Under the pieces are notes generated by a model. That model did not search any database. It was given only the letters and a program-made list of their open reading frames with translations, and was not told the origin of the DNA. A DNA stretch of 64,000 nt from positions 868,001-932,000 of the forward strand of contig NZ_JMQM01000001.1 in NCBI RefSeq assembly GCF_000733725.1, in the 5' to 3' direction. The DNA is from Nitratireductor basaltis (GTDB lineage: Bacteria > Pseudomonadota > Alphaproteobacteria > Rhizobiales > Rhizobiaceae). The position numbers were made by a program, and so were the translations under genes. Position 1 is the stretch's first letter. The number at the start of each line of letters is the position of its first letter. Below are positions 17,060 to 26,811 of this stretch, in pieces.

Positions 17060-17560
17060 TCAGCCTGCCTCGCCTTCGGCGATCGGCTTCTGGTAGGAAA
17101 AGCCGAGATCCCATGGGAAATAGATCCAGGTATCCTGGGACACTTCCGTAATGAAGGTGTCCACGAGGGGACGGCCTTTAGGCTTCGCATATACGGTCGC
17201 GAAATGTGCCTTGGGCATCATGGCGCGCACGATGGCTGCCGTTTTGCCGGTATCGGTGAGATCGTCGACGATCAGGACGTCCTTGCCTTCATCTTCGAGT
17301 AGCTCAGGCGTGATGTCTTTCAAGACCTTGAGCTCACCTTGCGAAGAATAGTCGTGATAGGACGCAACGCAGACGGTTTCGATCAGGCGGATGCCCAATT
17401 CCCGCGAGATGATGGCTGCTGGAACGAGGCCGCCGCGCGTGATGCAGACAATTGCCTTCCATTTGCCGTTGACGCCCGCAAGGCGCCAGGCAAGCGCACG
17501 GGCATCGCGATGGAACTGGTCCCAGGAAACGGGAAAGGCTTTTTCGGGCAGGGCTGGCAT
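17060..17560 (-). CDS. gpt: Xanthine(-guanine) phosphoribosyltransferase
   Basis: 166 residues, type I phosphoribosyltransferase. The PRPP loop is [14 protein letters not shown] (about residues 94-107), the PPi loop [12 protein letters not shown], and the C-terminal base hood has WIYFPWDLG. It converts xanthine, guanine or hypoxanthine plus PRPP to the nucleotide in purine salvage. Length and motifs match rhizobial Gpt. It lies behind a Usp gene on the same strand with an 85-base gap. Confidence 0.92.
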   Translation of the reverse strand: MPALPEKAFPVSWDQFHRDARALAWRLAGVNGKWKAIVCITRGGLVPAAIISRELGIRLIETVCVASYHDYSSQGELKVLKDITPELLEDEGKDVLIVDDLTDTGKTAAIVRAMMPKAHFATVYAKPKGRPLVDTFITEVSQDTWIYFPWDLGFSYQKPIAEGEAG

Positions 17561-17645
17561 CTTGTTGCTCCGGTACTTTCAGGCAGGGCGGGCCGGGTGC
17601 GGGGGAATTACCCGCAAAGTGCCGGAGAGGCAAGTAAGGTCGGCC

Positions 17646-18479
17646 TCAATGCGCCATCAAAGTGGGGACCGTCATGTTGCGCAGCATGTCGTGGGTCAGG
17701 CCGCCGAATATCATCTCGCTGATGCGCCCGCGAGCGAACGCACCCATTACGAGCAGGTCCGCGCCGCTTTCGGCCACGCAGTCGTTCATGGCCTGATACT
17801 GGCTGCGCCCCGCGCTCTCCTCTGTACGGACGGTGACATCGATGCGGTGGCGTGACAGCGCCTCGGCGATGGCCGTGCCCGCCATCGAAGCATCCTGCCT
17901 CAACGTGTCCATCGTATCCAAGACAAGAACTTCCACATTTTGTGCTTCCCGCATCAGCGGAAGCGCGTCGAATGCCGCACGCGTTGCCTGACGGCTGCCG
18001 TTCCAGGCGAGCATGATGCGCTTCGGCGCCGCTGTCTTTGCCGGCTTCATTCCGTGCGGAACAAGGAGGACCGGGCGACCGGTCTCGAACAGAAGCGCTT
18101 CCAGATCTGACTTTTCCTGCGCATCCGCATCCGGATCATTCTGGGCCGCCATTACCAGGTCGCAGCTTCGCGCGCTTTCGATGCCTGAGATGGCAGCGTC
18201 TCCAGCCACGGTTTCATAGGAGCGCCATTCGTGAAGAACGCCCTCGGCCTTCGCGCGGCGCTCGAAAAGCTCGCGAAGCTCGCCGTCATCTTCAGGATGC
18301 ATCAGACCGGGGTCGATGATCGGCATGCCCAGCGGCGAAGCCGCCGTGATTGGCAGTGCACGTGCATGCAGTCCGATGAGATGCGCCTCGTGGCGCGCCA
18401 CGAATGGAAGTGCATAGTCCAGCAATCCAGAGGCCGAGCCCTGGCGGTGAAGAATGCCTAGAATAGTGCGGTAGCTCAT
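17646..18479 (-). CDS. Tandem universal stress protein (UspA family)
   Basis: 277 residues made of two Usp-like halves (about 1-140 and 150-277). The second half keeps the nucleotide-binding tail GADLLVMGAFARGRISEMIFGG, close to the G-2x-G-9x-G(S/T) pattern of ATP-binding Usp proteins; the first half is degenerate (SARSCDLVMAAQNDPD). AGGAGGGG lies ahead of ATG 18479. Such tandem Usps respond to stress or starvation; the partner is unknown. Confidence 0.88.
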   Translation of the reverse strand: MSYRTILGILHRQGSASGLLDYALPFVARHEAHLIGLHARALPITAASPLGMPIIDPGLMHPEDDGELRELFERRAKAEGVLHEWRSYETVAGDAAISGIESARSCDLVMAAQNDPDADAQEKSDLEALLFETGRPVLLVPHGMKPAKTAAPKRIMLAWNGSRQATRAAFDALPLMREAQNVEVLVLDTMDTLRQDASMAGTAIAEALSRHRIDVTVRTEESAGRSQYQAMNDCVAESGADLLVMGAFARGRISEMIFGGLTHDMLRNMTVPTLMAH

Positions 18480-18531
18480 ACGCCCCTCCTGTCGTCGCGA
18501 TGAGGGAAGAACGGCGGCAAGCGCAAAGAGT

Positions 18532-19260
18532 TCAGAGCTTTTTCAGCATCTCTTCAACGGCTGCAGCTGCAGCTTCCATCTTTGCCTGGTCACGAGAACG
18601 TATCACAATCTCAGTCCAGAAACTGCCGTCCTGGTATTTCGGATAGGAACCGATGATCGTCTCGGGATGCGCAGCCTGTATCTCGCCCAAAGCTTCGCCG
18701 ATAGTGCCTTCGCCGTGCTTGCAGGGCACGGTTGCGGACAGCAGTCTGGTTCCGGTCTTCAGCTGAGGTATCACATTGTCGAGCATGGCCTGGAAGATCG
18801 CAGGCACACCGGCCATCACATAGACATTGCCGATATTGAAGCCCGGGGCGACGGAGACCGGATTGGGAATATGTTTCGCCCCCTGCGGCATGCGCGCCAT
18901 GCGCCGGCGGGCGGACGTATATTCGATCTCGCGCTTCGCATAGTGCTCACCAAGAAGGGCATCAGCCTTTTCATCAAACTCGCATGGCAGGCCGAAGGCG
19001 GCAGAAATGGCATCCGCGGTGATGTCGTCGTGGGTCGGACCGATACCGCCCGTCGTGAAGACATAGCTGTTGCGCGCGCGAAGTGCATTCACGGCCTCAA
19101 CGATGGCATCCTGGTCGTCAGATACGATGCGCACTTCACGCAGATCGATGCCAACGGCCGTGAGCATCTCGGCCAAATGCCCGATATTTCTGTCTTTTGT
19201 TCTGCCTGAAAGGATCTCGTCGCCGATCACCACCATGGCTGCCGTGATTATGTCGCTCAT
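18532..19260 (-). CDS. CinA-like molybdopterin-binding-fold protein
   Basis: 242 residues, a stand-alone MoCF/CinA N-terminal domain. Motifs are VIGDEILSGRTKDRN at the start, FTTGGIGPTHDDITADA in the middle and MAGVPAIFQAMLD. The deamidase half of full CinA is absent, typical for many alphaproteobacteria where the two are separate genes. Members of this domain hydrolyse ADP-ribose or FAD-like compounds in some bacteria; the precise role here is unknown. Gene order with usp and gpt suggests one unit. Confidence 0.88.
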   Translation of the reverse strand: MSDIITAAMVVIGDEILSGRTKDRNIGHLAEMLTAVGIDLREVRIVSDDQDAIVEAVNALRARNSYVFTTGGIGPTHDDITADAISAAFGLPCEFDEKADALLGEHYAKREIEYTSARRRMARMPQGAKHIPNPVSVAPGFNIGNVYVMAGVPAIFQAMLDNVIPQLKTGTRLLSATVPCKHGEGTIGEALGEIQAAHPETIIGSYPKYQDGSFWTEIVIRSRDQAKMEAAAAAVEEMLKKL

Positions 19261-19419
19261 AGCTCATCCCATTGTTCCGCCAAGCAAGTAGCGGGCTATA
19301 TGTGATCCGGCAATGGGCGACGAACAGTGAACAGTGTGTGCTCGTTTCAGACCGTTGGTTGAACACTGTCGCTGCCCTAGCTGTGTCTGGTCAGTTTCAT
19401 CAGCCGGGAAAGGCAAGGC

Positions 19420-20019
19420 ATGACCAAGATACTCGTTCTCTACTATTCAAGCTGGGGCCATATGGAAGCCATGGCACGCTCCGCAGCAGAAGGCGCGCGT
19501 GAAGCCGGTGCCGATGTCACTATCAAGCGGGTCCCGGAACTTGTTCCGCAGGAGGTTGCGGAGAAGGCAGGTTACAAGCTCGACCAGGATGCACCTGTGG
19601 CAGAGCCTCTTGAGCTGGCCGACTATGACGGTTTCATCTTCGGCGTATCCACCCGGTTTGGCATGATGGCTTCCCAGATCAAGAATTTTCTCGACCAGAC
19701 AGGTCCGCTGTGGGCCGAAGGCAAGTTGATCGACAAGCCCGCCACCGTCATCGCATCGACCGCCACGCAGCATGGCGGTGCGGAGATCGCGCTGGCTTCC
19801 ACCCAGCTCGCCCTGCAGCATCACGGCATGCTCATCGTACCGCTGTCCTATGCCTATCAGGGGCAGATGGGGAATGATGTGGTCCGCGGCGGCGCACCCT
19901 ACGGCATGACGACCACCAGCAACAGCGATGGTTCGCGCATGCCTTCGGAGCAGGAGCTTGAGGGCGCGAAATTCCAGGGCGAGCGTCTGGCGCGCATCAC
20001 GGCCAAGCTGAAAGCCTGA
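19420..20019 (+). CDS. wrbA: NAD(P)H:quinone oxidoreductase WrbA
   Basis: 199 residues of the flavodoxin-like WrbA family. FMN contacts are [12 protein letters not shown] at the N-terminus, [19 protein letters not shown] near residue 77 and [10 protein letters not shown] near 110; the C-terminal [18 protein letters not shown] loop is the family signature. It reduces quinones by two electrons, limiting semiquinone formation, in the cytoplasm. It stands as a single gene ahead of tRNA-Leu. Confidence 0.94.
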   Translation: MTKILVLYYSSWGHMEAMARSAAEGAREAGADVTIKRVPELVPQEVAEKAGYKLDQDAPVAEPLELADYDGFIFGVSTRFGMMASQIKNFLDQTGPLWAEGKLIDKPATVIASTATQHGGAEIALASTQLALQHHGMLIVPLSYAYQGQMGNDVVRGGAPYGMTTTSNSDGSRMPSEQELEGAKFQGERLARITAKLKA

Positions 20020-20123
20020 CAGTTCGCTGTCATTGTGAATATCCGGGCGGGCGGCCGAATGCAGCTGCCCGCCCCATTTGACCCTTGATTAGCATGCTTC
20101 AAGCGGCTACCGCTCTTGCCCGT

Positions 20124-20209
20124 GCGGACGTGGCGGAACTGGTAGACGCAAGGGACTTAAAATCCCTCGATCCTCGATCGTGCGGGTTCGATTCCCGCCG
20201 TCCGCACCA
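20124..20209 (+). tRNA. tRNA-Leu (anticodon UAA)
   Basis: Acceptor arms GCGGACG (20124-20130) and CGTCCGC (20199-20205) pair fully, followed by A and an encoded CCA. The anticodon loop CTTAAAA gives UAA. A long variable arm (TCGATCCTCGATCG region) marks a class II leucine tRNA, and the T arm is CGGGTTCGATTCCCG. Confidence 0.97.
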
Positions 20210-20216
20210 ACATCAT

Positions 20217-22025
20217 TCAAGGAACCGGAGCCGCGTGTTCGGCGATGACGCTCAGGAATGCGGGGCCGTAGCGGTCGAGCTTGGTTTCACCGATGCCGGC
20301 AATCCTGCTCAACTCTGCCCGTGAAGCCGGCCGGGTGGTCGCCATCTCGATCAGCACCTTGTCGTGGAAGATGACATAGGGCGGAATGTTCTGCTCCCTG
20401 GCGATCTGGCGGCGCTTTTCGCGTAGCGCCTGGAACACCAATTCGTGCTTTTCGGGGAGGGCCGAACGCTTGGACCTCGCCGCGCTCTCGTTCGTGACGG
20501 GCTTGGGACGCGGTTTGCGCAGCATGAGGGTCGGGCGCTCTTTCAGGAATTGAACTCCTTTTTCGGTCAGATGGAGCCCGCCATGGCCGGCACTGTCCGT
20601 CGCGATCAGACGCAATGCGATGATCTGGCGGAGGATGTCGCGCCAGATGGGGCGGGTGTAATCCTTGCCGATACCATAGGTCGAAAGCTTGTCGTGGCCG
20701 TTGGCCAAAACCTTCTCGTTCCTGGAACCCAGCAGAATATCGATGATGTGCGCCTGGCCGAAGCGTTCGCCGCTGCGATACATGCAGGATAGCGCCATCT
20801 GTGCAGGGATGCTCGCATCGAACATTTCCGGCGGGTTGAGGCATGTGTCGCAATTGCCGCAGGGCTCGCAGTCATCGTCGAAATAGTTCAGCAGCGCCTT
20901 GCGCCTACAATGGCCGGTCTCTGCCAGTCCCAGAAGCGCATCGAGCTTCTGTCGCTCCACATGCTTGCGAGCTTCAGGCGCGTCCGATTCCTCTATGAAG
21001 CGATTGCGCTGCATCACATCGCCCATGCCATAGAGCATCATGGCTTCGGCAGGCAGACCGTCACGGCCCGCGCGGCCGGTTTCCTGGTAGTAGGCCTCAA
21101 TCGAACCGGGTAGATCGAGATGGGCCACAAAGCGGACATCGGGCTTGTCGATGCCCATGCCGAACGCGATCGTCGCGACAACCACCACGCCGTCTTCACG
21201 CTGGAAGCGGTGCTGCGCCTTCTCACGTGCGGCGCGGTCCATGCCCCCGTGATAGGCGATGGCCTCATAGCCCTGCTCACCCAGCCACTCGGCTGTTTCT
21301 TCCGTCTTGCGTTTGGAGAGGCAGTAGACAATGCCGCTCTCCTCCCGATGCTCGTTGAGGAAGGCGAGGAGTTGGCGGCGCGGGTCCGCTTTTTCGGTGA
21401 TCGTGTAGCGGATATTGGGGCGGTCGAAGCCGGCCACGAAGCAGTCCTGCTCATCGATCTGCAGCAGTGACCGGATCTCTGCGCGCGTGGGCGTGTCGGC
21501 TGTTGCGGTCAAGGCCATGCGCGGTGTCGCGGGAAATATCTGTCCCAGATCGGCCAGGGCGCGATAATGGGGCCTGAAGTCATGTCCCCACTGAGACAGG
21601 CAGTGGGCCTCGTCGACTGCAACCAGCGACAAGGGCACATTGCGCAAGCCTTCCAGCGTGGCATCGCGCATGAGCGTTTCCGGTGCGACATAGAGAAGAT
21701 CGAGCTCACCGGCATGGATCTGGCGCCAAAGGGCGCGTCTTGCTTCCCCGTCGAGGTCCGAGTTCAGCGCGGCGGCACGCACGCCGGCTTCACCCAGAGC
21801 CGTAACCTGATCCAGCATCAGGGCGATGAGGGGCGAAATCACGAGCCCCATGCCCGGGCGCGCCAGAGCGGGGATCTGATAGCACAGAGACTTCCCGCCA
21901 CCGGTCGGCATGAGGACGAAGGCGTTATTGCCCTCGATCACATGGCGGATGATCTTCTCCTGCTGTCCGCGAAACGCGTCGTAACCATAGACGCTTCTCA
22001 GGATTTTCAGTGGATCGCCCGCCAT
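20217..22025 (-). CDS. recQ: ATP-dependent DNA helicase RecQ
   Basis: 602 residues. Helicase core with LMPTGGGKSLCYQIPAL (Walker A), DEAHC (Walker B), TATAD, and QETGRAGRDGLPAEAMMLY (motif VI). The RQC zinc site is seen as CRRKALLNYFDDD then CEPCGNCDTC, and a C-terminal HRDC domain closes the protein (residues about 525-600). Length matches standard bacterial RecQ. It unwinds recombination and replication intermediates 3' to 5'. It ends eight bases past tRNA-Leu, in convergent orientation. Confidence 0.96.
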   Translation of the reverse strand: MAGDPLKILRSVYGYDAFRGQQEKIIRHVIEGNNAFVLMPTGGGKSLCYQIPALARPGMGLVISPLIALMLDQVTALGEAGVRAAALNSDLDGEARRALWRQIHAGELDLLYVAPETLMRDATLEGLRNVPLSLVAVDEAHCLSQWGHDFRPHYRALADLGQIFPATPRMALTATADTPTRAEIRSLLQIDEQDCFVAGFDRPNIRYTITEKADPRRQLLAFLNEHREESGIVYCLSKRKTEETAEWLGEQGYEAIAYHGGMDRAAREKAQHRFQREDGVVVVATIAFGMGIDKPDVRFVAHLDLPGSIEAYYQETGRAGRDGLPAEAMMLYGMGDVMQRNRFIEESDAPEARKHVERQKLDALLGLAETGHCRRKALLNYFDDDCEPCGNCDTCLNPPEMFDASIPAQMALSCMYRSGERFGQAHIIDILLGSRNEKVLANGHDKLSTYGIGKDYTRPIWRDILRQIIALRLIATDSAGHGGLHLTEKGVQFLKERPTLMLRKPRPKPVTNESAARSKRSALPEKHELVFQALREKRRQIAREQNIPPYVIFHDKVLIEMATTRPASRAELSRIAGIGETKLDRYGPAFLSVIAEHAAPVP

Positions 22026-22214
22026 TGCTCCGCCTGCATTCGAATCAGATCATGGTTTGCAATAGCAGGTCGTGCGTTCCGGTTCAGCCCGACGCATTGG
22101 CGCAGAGCATGTTGCTCCACCAACAAAGTGTTTCATCCAGTTTGCGCGCTGCTATTGGCTTTATTTGCGAATGGAGCGCTGGCACAGTGCCTCCAGACCT
22201 CTGGAGGGACAGGA

Positions 22215-24035
22215 ATGAACAACAAGAAGCAGCATCGCAACGCCATGAAATCCTGGAGTGAGGTTGCCACAAGACTGGTTGACGTGGCGATGGGGCGGCA
22301 GCCAGCGGATCTGGTGGTGCGCAACGGCCGGTGGGTGAATGTGCACTCCGGTGAAATCATTCCCGGCACCGATCTGGCCATTGTTGAAGGCCGATTCGCC
22401 TATTGCGGATCGGACGCCAGCCACGCCATTGGCGAGAAGACGAAGGTCGTGGATGCGCGCGGGCGCTATCTCGTGCCAGGTCTTTGCGATGCGCATATGC
22501 ATGTCGAGAGCGGTATGGTCACGGTGACGGAATTTTGCCGCGCCGTCATTCCGCACGGCACCACATCCATGTTCATCGACCCGCATGAGATCGCAAATGT
22601 GCTGGGTCTCGAAGGGGTGCGGCTGATGCATGACGAAGCCCTGGCGCAGCCTGTGAATGTCTTCGTGCAGATGCCTTCGTGCGTACCCTCCGCACCCGGC
22701 CTTGAAAATGCCGGTGCATCCCTCGGCCCTGACGATGTGGCGGATGCGATGCAATGGGAGAACATCATCGGGCTCGGTGAGGTGATGAATTTCCCCGGCG
22801 TGGCAGGCAATGACGGCACCATGGTCGGTGAGATCGCAGCCACGGTGAATGCAGGCAAGACCGTGGGCGGCCATTATGCATCACCGGAGCTGGGGCGCGC
22901 CTTCCACGGCTATGTGGCTGGTGGTGCGGAAGACGACCACGAAGGCACGCGCATGGAAGATGCCATCGCGCGGGTGAGGCAGGGCATGAAAGCCATGCTG
23001 CGGCTCGGTTCGGCCTGGTATGATGTGGCGAGCCAGATAAAGGCGGTCACGGAGCAGGGGCTTGATCCGCGCAACTTCATCCTGTGCACCGATGACAGCC
23101 ATTCCGGAACGCTGGTGAACGAAGGTCATATGGACCGGGTCGTGCGCCACGCGATTGCGCAGGGTCTTGCTCCCGTTACCGCGATCCAGATGGCGACCAT
23201 CAATACGGCAGAACATTTTCGCCTGCAGCGGGAACTGGGCTCGATCGCGCCGGGGCGTCGCGCCGACCTCCTCATCGTGTCTGACCTTGCCAGCCTGCAG
23301 ATCGACGAGGTCTATGGGCGAGGGGTGCGGCTTGCGCAGTCAGGCAAGCTTGAGGCGGACATGCCAGCCTATCCCTATCCTTCAAGCGCGCGAGACACCG
23401 TGCGGATGGGCAAGACGCTTCAAAAGAGCGATTTCGATATCCCGGCACCGGAAGGCAGTCGCAGCGTCAAGGCGCGGGTTATCGGTGTGATCGAAAACCA
23501 GGCGCCCACGCGGGCGCTGACTGCTGAGCTCGGCGTGGCCAAGGGTATCGTCTCCATGGATCGCAGGAACGATGTCTGCCAGATCGCACTTGTCGAGCGA
23601 CACCGCGGTACTGGTGCCGTCACCAACGGCTTCGTGTCCGGCTTCGGCTACACGCAGGATTGCGCGATGGCCTCGACGGTTGCCCATGATTCCCACCACA
23701 TGATCGTGGTCGGAACCAACAAGGAAGACATGGCCATTGCCGCAAATCGCCTCGGTGAGGTGGGCGGCGGTGTTGTCATGATCTCCAGAGGCAAGGAACT
23801 CGCGCTGGTGGAGATGCCCATCGCCGGTCTGATGTCTGAGGAACGGGCCGAGATCGTTGCGGAAAAGGCTTCACGGCTGGCCGAGGCCATGCGCGACATG
23901 GGCTGCACCTTGAACAACGCCTATATGCAACACTCACTGCTGGCACTTGTCGTGATCCCGGAGCTTCGCATTTCCGATATCGGATTGATCGACGTCACGC
24001 GCTTCGAGAAGGTGGACCTGTTCCTCGACGACTAG
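22215..24035 (+). CDS. ade: Adenine deaminase
   Basis: 606 residues from ATG 22215 (GGAGG eight bases upstream; the open frame runs far further back, antisense to recQ, and is ignored). Amidohydrolase metal site DAHMHVESGMV, then FIDPHEIANV, ILCTDDSHSGTLVNEGHMD, and the C-terminal adenine-deaminase domain with GFVSGFGYTQDCAMASTVAHDSHH. The reaction is adenine to hypoxanthine plus ammonia, with Mn or Fe. With gpt at 17 kb it could complete adenine salvage through hypoxanthine. Its stop shares bases with the stop of the convergent gene. Confidence 0.94.
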   Translation: MNNKKQHRNAMKSWSEVATRLVDVAMGRQPADLVVRNGRWVNVHSGEIIPGTDLAIVEGRFAYCGSDASHAIGEKTKVVDARGRYLVPGLCDAHMHVESGMVTVTEFCRAVIPHGTTSMFIDPHEIANVLGLEGVRLMHDEALAQPVNVFVQMPSCVPSAPGLENAGASLGPDDVADAMQWENIIGLGEVMNFPGVAGNDGTMVGEIAATVNAGKTVGGHYASPELGRAFHGYVAGGAEDDHEGTRMEDAIARVRQGMKAMLRLGSAWYDVASQIKAVTEQGLDPRNFILCTDDSHSGTLVNEGHMDRVVRHAIAQGLAPVTAIQMATINTAEHFRLQRELGSIAPGRRADLLIVSDLASLQIDEVYGRGVRLAQSGKLEADMPAYPYPSSARDTVRMGKTLQKSDFDIPAPEGSRSVKARVIGVIENQAPTRALTAELGVAKGIVSMDRRNDVCQIALVERHRGTGAVTNGFVSGFGYTQDCAMASTVAHDSHHMIVVGTNKEDMAIAANRLGEVGGGVVMISRGKELALVEMPIAGLMSEERAEIVAEKASRLAEAMRDMGCTLNNAYMQHSLLALVVIPELRISDIGLIDVTRFEKVDLFLDD

Positions 24036-25198
24036 CGCAGCGTCAGTCCAAGAACCTCGAATGGCGTGGTGATGATGATGTCCGCGGTGGTGCCGATCGT
24101 CTGGCCCACGCCGGAGCCAAGCGTCGAGATCCGTCCAGCGAGGTCGTCCTCGAAATCACCGTCCGTCTGGTCACGCAACAGACCCTGTCCCAGGAGCCGG
24201 ACAAGAGCAGGGTTTTCCGCGAATGTCGTGTGGTTGAGCGCATCTCCACCGCTGACCGAGGTGACATCGATGACCGTGACCCCGAATTGCGCGAGGTCTT
24301 CAGCATAGGTGTAATCCCCAACCCTTGGCTTGTTGCCCGCGATCAGGCCGGACACGCTCAGTGCGCGGTCGCGCCGGGAGGTCAGCACGTAGAACGGCTT
24401 TTCAGGCGTGCCATAGCGGCGCATCTGGCTTTTGAAGACGTCGACATCGATATCGGGTGAGGCCAAGACCACATCGCCCAGGCGCCCCTGAAGTGTGGGG
24501 TCGCCGGCAATGGCCAACTGGCGCAGCGTTTCCATCATGAGCCAGCTGCCCATGGAATGGGCGACCAGATCGATGCGCTCCGCACCGGCCTCCACCACAA
24601 GGTTCAAGGTCTCTTCCAGCCGGTCACGTGCGGTCGTTGCGCTGTTGTTGTCATAGACATAGTCGATGGTTCGCGCTGCCGAGGCCCAGGTGAAGAGTAT
24701 CGGGCTGCCTTTGTAGTCCGCGTCATGGACGACCTGCGTCATGCGATAGATGGCCTCATCGAAAGCCGTGTTGAAACCATGCACGAAGATGAGAGCGCGT
24801 CCGCCGCGCGCCTTGATGGAGCGGGAGAGGTCACGCTTGAAATCGCCCTTTGCGGGGAAGATGCCGATACTGTCGGCCGCGAAATAGCGCGCAGGGTCGG
24901 CGACAATCGGATTCGGGGCCTTCTCGATCATGCCCGCTTCATGAACGGCGGGAACCGTGACGCTGACCTTCGCGAAGGTCGTCTCATCCGCTCGATCGCC
25001 GGCATAGATGACGCCGGGTTGCGAGGAAAAGCCGCGGGATGTCGCGACGTAGAGATCGTGGCGCGCGGCAATGTCGCTATCGCTGGCGGGCGCGATGGTT
25101 TTTGCGATCAGCCGGTGCTGCTCGATGGTGCTGCATCCAGCCAGAAGGGTCGCAAGTGCAAAAAGCGTCGTCACGAGAGATGCGGAAGAAGAGGCCAT
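24032..25198 (-). CDS. Lipoprotein of the DUF900 alpha/beta-hydrolase family
   Basis: 388 residues from ATG 25198. The N-terminus is a lipoprotein signal with lipobox LLAGC (Cys near residue 21). An alpha/beta hydrolase of the DUF900 family follows: LIFVHGFNTAFDEAIYR (oxyanion region), LVAHSMGSWLMMETL (nucleophile Ser in G/AHSMG), DVVLASPDIDVDVF and a late His (ALNHTTF). Probably an envelope-anchored esterase; substrate unknown. The start is four bases after the trkH stop, so the two are likely cotranscribed. Confidence 0.86.
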   Translation of the reverse strand: MASSSASLVTTLFALATLLAGCSTIEQHRLIAKTIAPASDSDIAARHDLYVATSRGFSSQPGVIYAGDRADETTFAKVSVTVPAVHEAGMIEKAPNPIVADPARYFAADSIGIFPAKGDFKRDLSRSIKARGGRALIFVHGFNTAFDEAIYRMTQVVHDADYKGSPILFTWASAARTIDYVYDNNSATTARDRLEETLNLVVEAGAERIDLVAHSMGSWLMMETLRQLAIAGDPTLQGRLGDVVLASPDIDVDVFKSQMRRYGTPEKPFYVLTSRRDRALSVSGLIAGNKPRVGDYTYAEDLAQFGVTVIDVTSVSGGDALNHTTFAENPALVRLLGQGLLRDQTDGDFEDDLAGRISTLGSGVGQTIGTTADIIITTPFEVLGLTLR

Positions 25199-25202
25199 CG
25201 GC

Positions 25203-26660
25203 CTATCGACCCCAGAAAACAGGCGTGAAGATGACGAGGACCGCAAGAATTTCAAGGCGTCCCAAGAGCATTGCGAGAGCCATGATCCATTTTGCCGCAT
25301 CCGACAGCGGGGCAAAGGTGCCGGCAGGGCCGATGATGGGACCCAGACCCGGGCCTACATTCGTCAAGCCGGTCAGGGCGGCCGATATCGCGGTCACGAG
25401 ATCGAGGCCCGTTGCAGCCAGCATCAGAATGATTACCGCCCAGATGACGAGGAAGGCCGACATGAACAGGACGACAGCGCGCTGCAGATCGTCTTCGACC
25501 GGGCGATCACCATAGCGCACGGTCAGCACGGTGTTCGGATAAACAAAGCGACGCAGACCATTGGCCAGAAGCTCGAACAGTATGAGGAACCGGTAAGCCT
25601 TGATGCCGCCCGTGGTGGAGCCAGAGCAGCCGCCAAGGAACATCGCCACGAAGGCAGCGGCAACGGCAAATGGTCCCCATTGACCGTAATCCTCGGTCGC
25701 ATAGCCGGTCGTCGTGATGATCGAGACGAAGTTGAAGGCCGCGTGGGTCAGTGCATCGAGGAACGGTCTCTCGTCAGTGATGCGCAGATAAATGGCAACC
25801 GTCAGAACGAAAACCAGCACGTAGCCGCCATAGACCCTGATCTGCGGGTCGCGCAGGGAATCAAGACGACCCCGCACCAGAAAGAGTATCAGGATCGAAA
25901 AGGGCAGGGCCGCCAGGAACATGAAGAAGGTGCCGACCCAGAGGATGGCATAGTTGTCGGCGTAAAAGCCCATGGACGCGTCATGGGTGGAGAAGCCGGC
26001 GGTCGCAACAGTTGTCAGTGCATGGTTCAGGGCATCGAAGGCGGTCATGCCAGCCGCCGCATAGGCAAAGCCACAGGCAACGGTCAGTGCCGCATAGATG
26101 CTGACGAGCGCTACTGCAAAGGTGGAGAAGCGGTCGAAGGGTCGATCCTCGATGTCGGAGGATTCGATCTTGAAGTAGGAAACGCCGCCAACATTCAGGA
26201 ATGGCAGGATGAACAGACCCAGGGCGATCACGCCTAGGCCGCCGATCCACTGAAGGATTGATCGCCACAGAAGCAGGCCCGGCGGAAGAGCATCCAGCCC
26301 CACAATCACGGTTCCGCCCGTTGCTGTTGCCGCCGAGACGGATTCGAATACCGCGTCGGCAAGCTTCAGCTCAAGCGAAGATGCTATCAGTGGGATCGAG
26401 CCGACGAGACAGGCGGTGAACCACAGCATGTTCACCACGAGAAAGCCGAAGCGGGAGGATATGGCCGGTGCGCGACCGCGCGTCGCCAGCGAGACCGCAA
26501 GTGCCAGGCCACCGGTAAAAAAGGACGAGAAGGCGAATACGCGCCAATCCTCGTTGCCATAATACAGATCGACCACGGCCGGAATGAGCATGGCAACGGA
26601 CAGATAGATGGCGAAGACCGAGGCGATGTGGAGCGCAGTCCTGACAGCCAGATATTGCAC
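25203..26660 (-). CDS. trkH: TrkH-family potassium uptake protein
   Basis: 485 residues, start GTG 26660 with AGGGG eleven bases upstream. The four MPM repeats with selectivity-filter segments are seen: ESVSAATATGGTV, ALTTVATAGFSTHD, ISIITTTGYATED-like (NFVSIITTTGYAT), and ALTGLTNVGPGLGP. It is the membrane channel subunit of Trk/Ktr potassium uptake; the NAD-binding TrkA partner is not in the window. Potassium uptake is relevant to osmotic stress, as is ectoine, but no shared control is visible. Confidence 0.94.
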   Translation of the reverse strand: MQYLAVRTALHIASVFAIYLSVAMLIPAVVDLYYGNEDWRVFAFSSFFTGGLALAVSLATRGRAPAISSRFGFLVVNMLWFTACLVGSIPLIASSLELKLADAVFESVSAATATGGTVIVGLDALPPGLLLWRSILQWIGGLGVIALGLFILPFLNVGGVSYFKIESSDIEDRPFDRFSTFAVALVSIYAALTVACGFAYAAAGMTAFDALNHALTTVATAGFSTHDASMGFYADNYAILWVGTFFMFLAALPFSILILFLVRGRLDSLRDPQIRVYGGYVLVFVLTVAIYLRITDERPFLDALTHAAFNFVSIITTTGYATEDYGQWGPFAVAAAFVAMFLGGCSGSTTGGIKAYRFLILFELLANGLRRFVYPNTVLTVRYGDRPVEDDLQRAVVLFMSAFLVIWAVIILMLAATGLDLVTAISAALTGLTNVGPGLGPIIGPAGTFAPLSDAAKWIMALAMLLGRLEILAVLVIFTPVFWGR

Positions 26661-26811
26661 GAATTATTGACCCCTAATCCCCAAAGCGCCAAGTGGCCTC
26701 GTCGCCCGCTTGAGCGCGACAGTGGCTTCAACCCGGTTGATATGCAATAGCAGCCTCTAAATTGGAATGACCATGGCCGTTATGGTCACAGAAGAAGAAA
26801 GAGGGCCGATC

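Noticed and set aside
21567-22214. An upstream extension of the adenine deaminase frame opposite recQ
   Set aside because: No protein similarity recognised, antisense to conserved helicase motifs, and a strong ribosome site marks ATG 22215.
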